DNA from: Sipunculus nudus | Taxonomy: Eukaryota > Annelida > Sipuncula > Golfingiida > Sipunculidae | Assembly: GCA_026874595.1 (NCBI GenBank) | Contig: CM049316.1 | Span: forward strand, 16,207,839-16,271,838 | Reading direction: 5' to 3' | Length of the DNA stretch: 64,000 nt | Shown: piece after piece, positions 11,423 to 26,300 of the stretch | How the letters are laid out: the number at the start of each line of letters is the position of its first letter | Position numbering within the stretch: the stretch's first letter is position 1 | The notes under the pieces: generated by a model | What the model saw: the letters and a program-made list of their open reading frames with translations, nothing else | Databases searched by the model: none | What the model was told of the DNA's origin: nothing | Translations under genes and position numbers: made by a program

Positions 11423-14332
11423 TCAAGCGTACGAGAGTTTGAATACCCGGGTGGCATAGAGTCCGGCTTTGTTGATTGCCGTGATAGTGACAAAGTGTTC
11501 CCTCGTGTGGTCAACATCAGTTACCGTCAATACGCTAAGCTTGGTCTCTATCCATCTCAGTACGTCGTAGCCGCCATGTTGGGTGCCTGTTACATATATT
11601 TAATAACATTTTACATAACACTAGTGTGAGAAAAACATGCAAGTGTAAAATATGTGTTTCTGTAAATATACTGGTAAACAACTCTGTAAGTATGCCATAA
11701 TACGAAACTTTCAGATTGATATTAAAATAACATTTAAAATAGTCAAGATTAATGATATAGGTATCAAAAGTTGAAATATATGCTTCATACATTCTTTACT
11801 TTTCTATAAGAAAGAGCTCTCCAGTAGTATAACGGCAATAAAATAACATTTTATATTTCAATACATATATCTGAGTAACTAGTGGGAATAACAAGACAAA
11901 ACTAAGAACAAAAATATTTACACACTGAAGTTTCGAAGGACTTTACGCAGAAGTTTGTTTATAGAGATGCTTTCGATTTGGATCATAAATGACACTTACC
12001 CAAATTGACTTCGTATCTGGCGTCTTCGTCAAAACCAAACACATTAGTCCAGTTAAGGTAAACAGTATGCAAGCCATCCCACCAGCTCCATAAGGCGTGA
12101 CCTGTTAAGGAGGATATATAAATTTTTATTTTATTTTGTTTGAATCTGCGTTAAACTGGCCTAGTCAGTACAGTCGATAACACTTTTAAATTGTATCAGT
12201 TGAGAGAGCCGCAAAACTTGCTTCAACGCTTAGCACTGGCTTTATGTAAATATTTTACATCTCTCTGACCACCCAGCTGCCGAGATGTTATATAGTTTAC
12301 ATGAAAGCAAGTTTTATTTTACACGTTTTAGTATTACACGTTTTCATATTAAACAAACTAAATACTCATGGCCTTTAAGGCGTAATATGTATGTAATACG
12401 TGTGCAATATGCGTTTAAACAAGGAGACACTATTGCAAATACAAGTCTGATTTCTATCTACATCTAGATTTTGTTCAGAAAAAGTCTTTAAATGATATCC
12501 CGAACGATTTTAAGTGTTGATAAAAGTGAGAATTGTTTAGGCTTTTTTATCGTCCGATTTAATGATTACCTGTCACGACTGGCTCCTTGTCTTCTACTTT
12601 GAAGCTAGCACTGACAGCATCACTGACGTATCCGGCGTGATTGACAGCTCGTACAGACACTGTGTACCGGGAGGAGCCCTTAAGGTTCAAGCCATCAAGA
12701 CGGGAATAACGCCCAGCAGATGACGCTACCACGAACCAGTCTCTTACGATCTCATGAATGCTTGTTTCTAGTTTAACCTAATGATGAAATAGTACATTAA
12801 ATCACATTGAACTTGGACAAACTTAACGTCAATAGTATTGCTATCATGCAGTCATATGTTATTGCTCATATGCTAAATAATAATCTTATGTAAGTAATAA
12901 CTATATACAAAAGATTTCGAAAAGTTGGAAAACAATTTGATCTTTGCCTGATCATTTTTGGTACATTTTGGTACGAACCTATTAAAGGGAAATATTTGTA
13001 TTGATTAAAAATGTCGACGTTCATATCCTTCTAAAGTTTAACGCCTAAAATTTCACGTATAGGTGAGTTGGACTGAGATTTTAGGAATTTGGCAAATTAA
13101 CCAAAGCCATACTTATTTAAATTATTATACTATATTATGTATCTTGTTATATATATTTTAATTGATCTTTCTTGATGAAGGTTTATGCTTTCAGAACACG
13201 AGCATTTTACCTGGTATTCCTTGATGCCTGAAGAATCATGAAAACCCGTCCATTCCAACATCACGTGGTCACGTGCCGCCTGGTGGGCGTTTCTGGCGGG
13301 AAACTGTGTTGTGGATGATGGTATTACGTTTACCCGGGCGTTCTTGGCATCGGGTGGCCCGGACACAATGATTACCATAGCAGACGACAGGTATGTCGTC
13401 AAATCTTTGACATTTGTACATCGGATTGTTACATAAAAGATAGTCCCATGCTCAAGGCCGCTCATGTCTACATCAGCGTGAGTACCATTTGCCTTGGTGT
13501 ATGGAACGATGTTGATATCTCCCGCCGCTGACCCTGAATTTACAAGTTAAATCACAACATATGCAGGCAAGGTTCATGTAACAAATACAGGTATCGCTTT
13601 AGGTACTTAATTATAAAAGCCAAAAAAAATAGTCACTCAAGATAAATAAACAAATTCATGGATCAAGGGTAATAAGGTCATACCAATTGCCCATTCACAT
13701 CCAGTCACCGCCGATACAGCGTCCTCTGCTGACCAGCGCAAGGTCAAGGCCTCAGTGGATACGTACGATCTTAGTTCAGATGAGACTTCGTTCATCTGTA
13801 TTCATTGAAAGGTAAATTCATATCAAAATATCGACCAAATTAACTTCGGTGGTTGCTGATTTGATTGTTTTTATATCGGAGTGGCATTCACGAGCTGCAA
13901 ATTAATCTTATATTGTCTTTTTCTTATGATATTAAAGTTCCTGGATCATCATTAAATTCTATTATTTTCTCTTTCAGCATGGTGTCATCTACATTGCTTT
14001 TGAATCTGGATGACAGTTAAGACGTCATCGAAACTATCACACATGGCTTGCTGTAATGCTAGGAGATATAAAGAGCATGCTTTTATTTACTAACCAGGAA
14101 CAAGAAAAATGTTATAATAATAATAATAATAATAAATTTACTTTGAGACAGCATATTTTCGGCGGTGTGAAGTCAGCTTTGACTGGCACTGAATGTCCAA
14201 TGCTGGTCAGTCCTGCCTCATTAGTGGCTGTAACGGTCACGTGGACCTCCAACCCCTGAGACAGGATCGTGGGTTTAGACCGGCCGTGGTTCTGTAATCC
14301 CATCGACTGGAAACGTTGTATCTGAACGCCAC
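11423..14332 (-). CDS. Exons 46-51: C-terminal FN3-like modules and stop
   Basis: Exons 14142-14332, 13684-13795, 13211-13533, 12570-12777, 12000-12101 and 11423-11586; residues about 2984-3349. Motifs include VTVTATNEAGLTSIGHS, LEWTGFHDSSGIKEYQ, YTVSVRAVNHAGYVSDAV and, at the end, HFVTITAINKAGLYATR. The TGA at 11425-11423 closes the frame 8 codons later. No hydrophobic tail follows, so the protein is predicted to be released from the cell. Confidence 0.88.
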
Positions 14333-17300
14333 CTGTGGTGTCACAGGTAAAGTACAAGAAGTATTAAACATATGCAAGATGCTCACATAATTGTGCTTTT
14401 GCTAAAATAATCAGAATAAGAATCAGAAAATAATCCCACATAATTCTATTTGTCCAACATCTGTTACTTCAAAACAACAGCATAGAAGCATGCAGTTTTA
14501 ATGTAAAGATATCCATGATGAACATATTCAGAAAAAAAAAAATAAAGGATGCATATTGCATGCAAATGAACATTAGAGCTAGTTAAATAAATTAATTGAA
14601 ATAATACAATTATTTTAATTACACGTGGAATTAAACGTGGGATAACATACAAAGAAAAATATCATGATGTACTTATATATCCATTTCTCTGCATTATGAA
14701 CAACTTGCACACGGAATATGAGAAGATTCTGCATCGAATAAACCTACACCTGACGGGTATTTTATAGATTCAGCTTACCTCGCACCGAGCCGATGGCCCA
14801 TTTGTAGTCAACTATTTCACTCTCTGGGTCCGTAAACTTCCATGACGCTACGACGTAGCCCTTCCCTTCATTAGACAAAGGAATAATCTCTACATATATA
14901 CCGTTACTGGTTTTATTGTTATCTTGGTGTTGAAGCGCCACCACTGTGACGTCATCAAGAAGGTATGGCTTGGCCTCGTCTGTGTTTGTAAAGGTCAGGG
15001 TAATTGGAACGCTCGGGGTAACTCGTGTGAAATATATGTGCCGCTGCCAGGTAGCAGCCGTTGCTGTGGTAACAAACGTATGACTTGAACTTCCGATTGT
15101 CACATGACCGACAGTTTCCTGTTGGTTCCCCGTGCCGTTATTCCCTGAATGTCTTGGGTCTGTCAGCGTCCAAAATGTTAGTCTCACCAGGTCTGAGTTT
15201 GCTACGTTTACGTCTTGTCTAATTGAACCATCGACCAACATTGAATGGCTGCCGCTCTTGGAAGCGCCCGCATAGATCTCGCCATGTCCGTCACAGGCCC
15301 AGTTGAGTGAAGCAGGGTCTGCTTCAAATGACCCGTCGAGGATCAAACTGGAGCCGCTGGTCCAGGAGTCAGCTGGTTCCGGGGATGTCAGGTCGACTGT
15401 CACACCATCACTTAAAGCAACATCTGACACATGACCAGCTGAATCCACGGCCTGCACGCGGGCATAGTAGGTCTGACCTGTAAAATGCATATGAAATTAA
15501 CAATGGATCACCAGAGTTATATTCTTACAGAAATCCAGATAATTAAATTACCGCGTGTTATTTAAAATTACATTTTGCTGGTTAACAACGTAGGAGCTTA
15601 AATAAAACCCGTAAAAGTAAATAGTTTCAAGTATACCGAGCAACGGCATTAGTTCCGGATATTGCCCAAACGCCGTGGCAATAAAGAATAATCAAATAAA
15701 ACCCGACGTTCACGGATGTCAAGGTTACATCAAAATACAATCTGAACAGCAGTAGGTATTTTGATAATAAAGTCACTCTTAAGACGTGTAAACGTGTCTC
15801 CTTCACCATTATTAATTTTTTTATTTCATTCTTTTGAGCATTTCGTTTTGTATAATATCATATTATATTATATTAAACTATTTGAAACTCACCATGTAAA
15901 AGGCCGTTGTGTGGTGTCAGCTGGGATTCGAGCTTAGCACCAACATTCGTACAAGGGAAGACGTCCTGCCCGCCGGGCGCGGTTCCTGCGCACACTATAT
16001 AATGATGGACAGCAGACTGTTGATCATAAAACCCGTGCCATGATACCTGTAACGCCGTGTTGTCATGCCGGTACGTGTCATCACGTAGGGAGTGACCGTC
16101 CTTGACAACAGCTGACGTGGCGTCAGGTGCCGTAACGTCAACCTGCCATTAAACCATAAGGAATATGAAAAAATACAAACAGGATGGAACATTTAAAATA
16201 AGTATATATAAATGTTAGTACAATGGGTTATTCCTCCTAAGTAAGTTTATAAATTCATTGAAAGCATTTACTGTATTATTTTAGATAATTAGCTACTTGT
16301 ATATTTACTGATAGCAGGTAGAGTATAGAAGGAAAACTCTCTATCCGATCTGACAACAAAGCAAATACGTTGAAAATAAATTCTTGTACACCAGATAATC
16401 ATAACAAAATTAGAATAAGTGAATGTGATCATTGTAAGATCAACTGTTCAAATTGTTATGCATCGAGGTAATTTCTCCTTTGAATAATCTTTAATAATTA
16501 CCTGTTAGATTATTACCTAAATACCTATTTACTTAAAATAGGCATATCCTAACAAGAAAAACAATCCATTATTCACGTTTCCAATATAAATATAGTGAAA
16601 ATAAAATATTGAAAGTCAGATAAACATAATACACACGAATACACCTACCTGAAATTCGTCAGACTGAGTGATGGCCGTGAACCCTGCCTGGTTCTACACT
16701 GCCTGAAATCCGTCAGACTGAGCGATGGCCGTGAACCCTGCCTGGTTCTACACCTGCCTGAAATCCGTCAGACTGAGCGATGGCCGTGAACCCTGCCTGG
16801 TTCTACACCTGCCTGAAATCCGTCAGACTGAGCGATGGCCGTGAACCCTGCCTTGTTCTACACCTGCCTGAAATCCGTCAGACTGAGCGATGGCCGTGAA
16901 CCCTGCCTGGTTCTACACCTGCCTGAAATCCGTCAGACTGAGTGATGGCCGTGAACCCTGCCTGGTTCTACACCTGCCTGAAATCCGTCAGACTGAGTGA
17001 TGGCCGTGAACCCTGCCTGGTTCTACACCTGCCTGAAATCCGTCAGACTGAGCGATGGCCGTGAACCCTGCCTGGTTCTACACCTGCCTGAAATCCGTCA
17101 GACTGAGCGATGGCCGTGAACCCTGCCTTGTTCTACACCTGCCTGAAATCCGTCAGACTGAGCGATGGCCGTGAACCCTGCCTGGTTCTACACCTGCCTG
17201 AAATCCGTCAGACTGAGCGATGGCCGTGAACCCTGCCTGGTTATACACTTACATGAAATCCGTCAGACTGAGCGATGGCCGTGAGCCCTGCCTTGTTGTA

Positions 17301-20300
17301 CACCTGCCTGAAATCCGTCAGACTGAGCGATGGCCGTGAACCCTGCCTGGTTCTACACCTGCCTGAAATCGGTCAGACTGAGCGATGGCCGTGAACCCTG
17401 CTTTGTTCTACACCTGCCCGAAATCCGTCAGACTGATCGATGGCCGTGAACCCTGCCTGGTTCTACACCTGCCTGAAATCCGTCAGAATGAGCGATGGCC
17501 GTGCAACCTGCCTGGTTCTACACCTGCCTGAAATCCGTCAGACTGAGCGATGGCCGTGAACCCTGCCTGGTTCTACACTTACCTGAAATCCGTCAGACTG
17601 AGCGATGGCCGTGAGCCCTGCCTTGTTCTACACCTGCCTGAAATCCGTCAGACTGAGCGATGGCCGTGAACCCTGCCTTGTTCTACACCTGCCCGAAATC
17701 CGTCAAACTGAGCGATGGCCGTGAACCCTGCCTTGTTCTACACCTGCCTGAAATCCGTCAGACTGAGCGATGGCCGTGAACCCTGCCTGGTTCTACACCT
17801 GCCTGAAATCCGTCAGACTGAGCGATGGCCGTGAACCCTGCCTGGTTCTACACCTGCCTGAAATCCGTCAGACTGAGCGATGGCCGTGAACCCTGCCTGG
17901 TTCTACACCTGCCTGAAATCGGTCAGACTGAGCGATGGCCGTGAACCCTGCCTGGTTCTACACCTGCCTGAAATCGGTCAGACTGAGCGATGGCCGTGAA
18001 GCCTGCCTGGTTCTACACCTGCCTGAAATCCGTCAGACTGAGCGATGGCCGTGAACCCTGCCTGGTTCTACACCTGCCTGAAATCCGTCAGACTGAGCGA
18101 TGGCCGTGCACCCTGCCTGGTTCTACACCTGCCTGAAATCCGTCAGACTGAGCGATGGCCGTGCACCCTGCCTGGTTCTACACCTGCCTGAAATCCGTCA
18201 GACTGAGCGAAGGCCGTGAACCCTGCCTGGTTCTACACCTGCCTGAAATCCGTCAGACTGAGCGATGGCCGTGGACCCTGCCTGGTTCTACACCTGCCTG
18301 AAATCCGTCAGACTGAGCGATGGCCGTGAAACCTGCCTGGTTCTACACCTGCCTGAAATCCGTCAGACTGAGCGATGGCCGTGAACCCTGCCTGGTTCTA
18401 CACTGCCTGAAATCCGTCAGACTGAGCGATGGCCGTGAACCCTGCCTGGTTCTACACTGCCTGAAATCCGTCAGACTGAGCGATGGCCGTGAACCCTGCC
18501 TTGTTCTACACCTGCCTGAAATCCGTCAGACTGAGTGATGGCCGTGAACCCTGCCTGGTTCTACACCTGCCTGAAATCCGTCAGACTGAGTGATGGCCGT
18601 GAACCCTGCCTGATTCTACACCTGCCTGAAATCCGTCAGACTGAGGGATGGCCGTGAACCCTGCCTGGTTCTACACCTGCCTGAAATCCGTCAGACTGAG
18701 GGATGGCGGTGAACCCTGCCTGGTTCTACACCTGCCTGAAATCCGTGAGACGGAGCGATGGCCGTGAACCCTGCCTGGTTCTACACCTGCCTGAAATCCG
18801 ACAGACTGAGCGATGGCCGTGAACCCTGCCTGGTTCTACACCTGCCTGAAATCCGTCAGACTGAGCGATGGTCGTGAACCCTGCCTGGTTCTACACCTGC
18901 CTGAAATCCGTCGATTGAGCGATGGCCGTGAACCCTGCCTGGTTCTACACCTGCCCGAAATCCGTCAGACTGAGCGATGGCCGTGAACCCTGCCTCGTTC
19001 TACACCTGCCCGAAATCCGTCAGACTGAGCGATGGCCTTGAACCCTGCCTCGTTCTACACCTGCCCGAAATCCGTCAGACTGAGCGATGGCCGTGAACCC
19101 TGCCTGGTTCTACACCTGCTTGAAATCCGTCAGACTGAGCGATGGCCGTGAACCCTGCCTGGTTCTACACCTGCCTGAAATCCGTCAGACTGAGCGATGG
19201 CCGTGAACCCTGCCTGGTTCTACACCTGCCTGAAATCCGTCAGACTGAGCGATGGCCGTGAACCCTGCCTGGTTCTACACCTGCCTGAAATCCGTCAGAC
19301 TGAGCGATGGCCGTGAACCCTGCCTACTTCTACACCTGCCTGAAATCCGTCAGACTGAGCGATGGCCGTGAACCCTGCCTACTTCTACACCTGCCTGAAA
19401 TCCGTCAGACTGAGCGATGGCCGTGAATCCTGCCTGGTTCTACACCTGCCTGAAATCCGTCAGACTGAGCGATGGCCGTGAACCCTGCCTGGTTCTACAC
19501 CTGCCTGAAATCCGTCAGACTGAGCGATGGCCGTGAGCCCTGCCTGGTTGTACACCTACCTGAAATCCGTCAGACTGAGCGATGGCCGTGAGCCCTGCCT
19601 GGTTCTACACCTGCCTGAAATCCGTCAGACTGAGCGATGGCCGTGAACCCTGCCTTGTTCTACACCTGCCCGAAATCCGTCAGACTGAGCGATGGCCGTG
19701 AGCCCTGCCTCGTTCTACACCTGCCTGAAATCCGTCAGACTGAGCGATGGCCGTGAAACCTGCCTCGTTGTACACCTGCCCGAAATCCGTCAGACTGAGC
19801 GATGGCCGTGAACCCTGCCTGGTTCTAAACCTGCCTGAAATCGGTCAGACTGAGTGATGGCCGTGAACCCTGCCTGGTTCTACACCTGCCTGAAATCCGT
19901 CAGACTGAGCGATGGCCGTGAACCCTGCCTGGTTCTACACCTGCCTGAAATCCGTCAGACTGAGCGATGGCCGTGAACCCTGCCTGGTTCTACACCTGCC
20001 TGAAATCCGTCAGACTGAGTGATGGCCGTGAACCCTACCTGGTTCTACACCTGCCTGAAATCCGTCAGACTGAGCGATGGCCGTGAACCCTGCCTGGTTA
20101 TACACTTACCTGAAATCCGTCAGACTGAGCGATGGCCGTGAGCCCTGCCTGGTTGTACACCTACCTGAAATCCGTCAGACTGAGCGATGGCCGTGAGCCC
20201 TGCCTGGTTCTACACCTGCCTGAAATCCGTCAGACTGAGCGATGGCCGTGAACCCTGCCTTGTTCTACACCTGCCCGAAATCCGTCAGACTGAGCGATGG

Positions 20301-23300
20301 CCGTGAGCCCTGCCTCGTTCTACACCTGCCTGAAATCCGTCAGACTGAGCGATGTCCGTGAACCCTGCCTGGTTCTACACCTGCCTGAAATCCGTCAGAC
20401 TGAGCGATGTCCGTGAACCCTGCCTGGTTCTACACCTGCCTGAAATCCGTCAGACTGAGCGATGGCCGTGAACCCTGCCTCGTTCTACACCTGCCTGAAA
20501 TCCGTCAGACTGAGCGATGGCCGTGAACCCTGCCTGGTTCTACACCTGCCTGAAATCCGTCAGACTGAGTGATGGCCGTGAACCCTGCCTGGTTCTACAC
20601 CTGCCTGAAATCCGTCAGACTGAGCGATGGCCGTGAACCCTGCCTGGTTCTACACCTGCCTGAAATCCGTCAGACTGAGGGATGGCCGTGAACCCTGCCT
20701 GGTTCTACACCTGCCTGAAATCCGTGAGACTGAGCGATGGCCGTGAACCCTGCCTGGTTCTACACCTGCCTGAAATCCGACAGACTGAGCGATGGCCGTG
20801 AACCCTGCCTGGTTCTACACCTGCCTGAAATCCGTCAGACTGAGCGATGGTCGTGAACCCTGCCTGGTTCTACACCTGCCTGAAATCCGTCGATTGAGCG
20901 ATGGCCGTGAACCCTGCCTGGTTCTACACCTGCCCGAAATCCGTCAGACTGAGCGATGGCCGTGAACCCTGCCTCGTTCTACACCTGCCGGAAATCCGTC
21001 AGACTGAGCGATGGCCTTGAACCCTGCCTCGTTCTACACCTGCCCGAAATCCGTCAGACTGAGCGATGGCTGTGAACCCTGCCTGGTTCTACACCTGCTT
21101 GAAATCCGTCAGACTGAGCGATGTCCGTGAACCCTGCCTGGTTCTACACCTGCCTGAAATCCGTCAGACTGAGCGATGGCCGTGAACCCTGCCTGGTTCT
21201 ACACCTGCCTGAAATCCGTCAGACTGAGCGATGGCCGTGAACCCTGCCTCGTTCTACACCTGCCCGAAATCCGTCAGACTGAGCGATGGCCGTGAACCCT
21301 GCCTCGTTCTACACCTGCCTGAAATCCGTCAGACTGAGCGATGGCCGTGAACCCTGCCTAGTTCTACACCTGCCTGAAATCCGTCAGACTGAGCGATGGC
21401 CGTGAACCCTGCCTGGTTCTACACCTGCCTGAAATCCGTCAGACTGAGCGATGGCCGTGAACCCTGCCTGGTTCTACACCTGCCTGAAATCCGTCAGACT
21501 GAGTGATGGCCGTGAACCCTGCCTGGTTCTACACCTGCCTGAAATCCGTCAGACTGAGCGATGGCCGTGAACCCTGCCTGGTTCTACACCTGCCTGAAAT
21601 CCGTCAGACTGAGGGATGGCCGTGAACCCTGCCTGGTTCTACACCTGCCTGAAATCCGTGAGACTGAGCGATGGCCGTGAACCCTGCCTGGTTCTACACC
21701 TGCCTGAAATCCGACAGACTGAGCGATGGCCGTGAACCCTGCCTGGTTCTACACCTGCCTGAAATCCGTCAGACTGAGCGATGGTCGTGAACCCTGCCTG
21801 GTTCTACACCTGCCTGAAATCCGTCGATTGAGCGATGGCCGTGAACCCTGCCTGGTTCTACACCTGCCCGAAATCCGTCAGACTGAGCGATGGCCGTGAA
21901 CCCTGCCTCGTTCTACACCTGCCCGAAATCCGTCAGACTGAGCGATGGCCTTGAACCCTGCCTCGTTCTACACCTGCCCGAAATCCGTCAGACTGAGCGA
22001 TGGCCGTGAACCCTGCCTGGTTCTACACCTGCTTGAAATCCGTCAGACTGAGCGATGGCCGTGAACCCTGCCTGGTTCTACACCTGCCTGAAATCCGTCA
22101 GACTGAGCGATGGCCGTGAACCCTGCCTGGTTCTACACCTGCCTGAAATCCGTCAGACTGAGCGATGGCCGTGAACCCTGCCTGGTTCTACACCTGCCCG
22201 AAATCCGTCAGACTGAGCGATGGCCGTGACCCTGCCTCGTTCTACACCTGCCTGAAATCCGTCAGACTGAGCGATGGCCGTGAACCCTGCCTAGTTCTAC
22301 ACCTGCCCGAAATCCGTCAGACTGAGCGATGGCCGTGAACCCTGCCTGGTTCTACACCTGCCCGAAATCCGTCAGACTGAGCGATGTCCGTGAACCCTGC
22401 CTGGTTCTACACCTGCCTGAAATCCGTCAGACTGAGCGATGGCCGTGAACCCTGCCTGGTTCTACACCTGCCTGAAATCCGTCAGACTGAGCGATGGCCG
22501 TGAACCCTGCCTGGTTCTACACCTGCCTGAAATCCGTCAGACTGAGCGATGGCCGTGAACCCTGCCTGGTTCTACACCTGCCTGAAATCCGTCAGACCGA
22601 GCGATGGCCGTGAACCCTGCCTGGTTCTACACCTGCCTGAAATCCGTCAGACTGAGCGATGGCCGTGAACCCTGCCTGGTTCTACACCTGCCTGAAATCC
22701 GTCAGACTGAGCGATGCCCGTGAACCCTGCCTGGTTCTACACCTGCCTGAAATCCGTCAGACTGAGCGATGGCCGTGAGCCCTGCCTGGTTCTACACCTG
22801 CCTGAAATCCGTCAGACTGAGCGATGGCCGTGAACCCTGCCTGGTTCTACACCTGCCTGAAATCCGTCAGACTGAGCGATGGCCGTGAACCCTGCTTGGT
22901 TCTACACCTGTCTGAAATCGGTCAGACTGAGCGATGGCCGTGAACCCTGCCTGGTTCTACACCTGCCTGAAATCCGTCAGACTGAGCGATGGCCTTGAAC
23001 CCTGCCTGGTTCTACACCTGCCTGAAATCCGTCAGACTGAGCGATGGCCGTGAACCCTGCCTGGTTCTACACCTGCCTGAAATCCGTGAGACTGAGCGAT
23101 GGCCGTGAACCCTGCCTGGTTCTACACCTGCCTGAAATCGGTCAGACTGAGCGATGGCCGTGAACCCTGCCTGGTTCTACACCTGCCTGAAATCCGTCAG
23201 ACTGAGCGATGGCCGTGAACCCTGCCTGGTTCTACACCTGCCTGAAATCGGTCAGACTGAGTGATGGCCGTGAACCCTGCCTCGTTCTACACCTGCCTGA

Positions 23301-26300
23301 AATCCGTCAGACTGAGTGATGGCCGTGAACCCTGCCTGGTTCTACACCTGCCTGAAATCCGTCAGACTGAGCGATGGCCGTGAACCCTGCCTTGTTCTAC
23401 ACCTGCCCGAAATCCGTCAGACTGAGCGATGGCCGTGAACCCTGCCTCGTTCTACACCTGCCTGAAATCCGTCAGACTGAGCGATGGCCGTGAACCCTGC
23501 CTAGTTCTACACCTGCCTGAAATCCGTCAGACTGAGCGATGGCCGTGAACCCTGCCTGGTTCTACACCTGCCTGAAATCCGTCAGACTGAGCGATGGCCG
23601 TGAACCCTGCCTGGTTCTACACCTGCCTGAAATCCGTCAGACTGAGTGATGGCCGTGAACCCTGCCTGGTTCTACACCTGCCTGAAATCCGTCAGACTGA
23701 GCGATGGCCGTGAACCCTGCCTGATTCTACACCTGCCTGAAATCCGTCAGACTGAGTGATGGCCGTGAACCCTGCCTGGTTCTACACCTGCCTGAAATCC
23801 GTCAGACTGAGCGATGGCCGTGAACCCTGCCTGGTTCTACACCTGCCTGAAATCCGACAGACTGAGCGATGGCCGTGAACCCTGCCTGGTTCTACACCTG
23901 CTTGAAATCCGTCAGACTGAGCGATGGCCGTGAACCCTGCCTGGTTCTACACCTGCCTGAAATCCGTCAGACTGAGCGATGGCCGTGAACCCTGCCTGGT
24001 TCTACACCTGCCTGAAATCCGTCAGACTGAGCGATGGCCGTGAACCCTGCCTTGTTCTACACCTGCCCGAAATCCGTCAGACTGAGCGATGGCCGTGAAC
24101 CCTGCCTCGTTCTACACCTGCCTGAAATCCGTCAGACTGAGCGATGGCCGTGAACCCTGCCTAGTTCTACACCTGCCTGAAATCGGTCAGACTGAGCGAT
24201 GGCCGTGAACCCTGCCTGGTTCTACACCTGCCTGAAATCCGTCAGACTGAGCGATGGCCGTGAACCCTGCCTGGTTCTACACCTGCCTGAAATCGGTCAG
24301 ACTGAGTGATGGCCGTGAACCCTGCCTCGTTCTACACCTGCCTGAAATCCGTCAGACTGAGTGATGGCCGTGAACCCTGCCTGGTTCTACACCTGCCTGA
24401 AATCCGTCAGACTGAGCGATGGCCGTGAACCCTGCCTTGTTCTACACCTGCCCGAAATCCGTCAGACTGAGCGATGGCCGTGAACCCTGCCTCGTTCTAC
24501 ACCTGCCTGAAATCCGTCAGACTGAGCGATGGCCGTGAACCCTGCCTAGTTCTACACCTGCCTGAAATCCGTCAGACTGAGCGATGGCCGTGAACCCTGC
24601 CTGGTTCTACACCTGCCTGAAATCCGTCAGACTGAGCGATGGCCGTGAACCCTGCCTGGTTCTACACCTGCCTGAAATCCGTCAGACTGAGTGATGGCCG
24701 TGAACCCTGCCTGGTTCTACACCTGCCTGAAATCCGTCAGACTGAGCGATGGCCGTGAACCCTGCCTGATTCTACACCTGCCTGAAATCCGTCAGACTGA
24801 GTGATGGCCGTGAACCCTGCCTGGTTCTACACCTGCCTGAAATCCGTCAGACTGAGCGATGGCCGTGAACCCTGCCTGGTTCTACACCTGCCTGAAATCC
24901 GACAGACTGAGCGATGGCCGTGAACCCTGCCTGGTTCTACACCTGCCTGAAATCCGTCAGACTGAGCGATGGTCGTGAACCCTGCCTGGTTCTACACCTG
25001 CCTGAAATCCGTCGATTGAGCGATGGCCGTGAACCCTGCCTGGTTCTACACCTGCCCGAAATCCGTCAGACTGAGCGATGGCCGTGAACCCTGCCTCGTT
25101 CTACACCTGCCCGAAATCCGTCAGACTGAGCGATGGCCTTGAACCCTGCCTCGTTCTACACCTGCCCGAAATCCGTCAGACTGAGCGATGGCCGTGAACC
25201 CTGCCTGGTTCTACACCTGCTTGAAATCCGTCAGACTGAGCGATGGCCGTGAACCCTGCCTGGTTCTACACCTGCCTGAAATCCGTCAGACTGAGCGATG
25301 GCCGTGAACCCTGCCTGGTTCTACACCTGCCTGAAATCCGTCAGACTGAGCGATGGCCGTGAACCCTGCCTTGTTCTACACCTGCCCGAAATCCGTCAGA
25401 CTGAGCGATGGCCGTGAACCCTGCCTCGTTCTACACCTGCCTGAAATCCGTCAGACTGAGCGATGGCCGTGAACCCTGCCTAGTTCTACACCTGCCCGAA
25501 ATCCGTCAGACTGAGCGATGGCCGTGAACCCTGCCTGGTTCTACACCTGCCTGAAATCCGTCAGACTGAGCGATGTCCGTGAACCCTGCCTGGTTCTACA
25601 CCTGCCTGAAATCCGTCAGACTGAGCGATGGCCGTGAACCCTGCCTGGTTCTACACCTGCCTGAAATCGGTCAGACTGAGCGATGTCCGTGAACCCTGCC
25701 TGGTTCTACACCTGCCTGAAATCCGTCAGACTGAGCGATGGCCGTGAACCCTGCCTGGTTCTACACCTGCCTGAAATCCGTCAGACTGAGCGATGGCCGT
25801 GAACCCTGCCTGGTTCTACACCTGCCTGAAATCCGTCAGACTGAGCGATGGCCGTGAACCCTGCCTGGTTCTACACCTGCCTGAAATCCGTCAGACTGAG
25901 CGATGGCCGTGAACCCTGCCTGGTTCTACACCTGCCTGAAATCGGTCAGACTGAGCGATGGCCGTGAACCCTGCCTCGTTCTACACCTGCCTGAAATCCG
26001 TCAGACTGAGTGATGGCCGTGAACCCTGCCTGGTTCTACACCTGCCTGAAATCCGTCAGACTGAGCGATGGCCGTGAACCCTGCCTGGTTCTACACCTGC
26101 CTGAAATCCGTCAGACTGAGCGATGGCCGTGAACCCTGCCTGGTTCTACACCTGCCTGAAATCCGTCAGACTGAGCGATGGCCGTGAAACCTGCCTCGTT
26201 GTACACCTGCCCGAAATCCGTCAGACTGAGCGATGGCCGTGAACCCTGCCTGGTTCTAAACCTGCCTGAAATCGGTCAGACTGAGTGATGGCCGTGAACC

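Noticed and set aside
11417-11629. Plus-strand frame over the terminal exon
   Set aside because: It is the antisense of exon 51, whose minus-strand reading carries the conserved FN3 motif.
18320-18538. Open frame of 72 codons inside the 55-bp array on the plus strand
   Set aside because: It exists only because a few units are 54 bp and keep frame; the other units break it, and the array is intronic.
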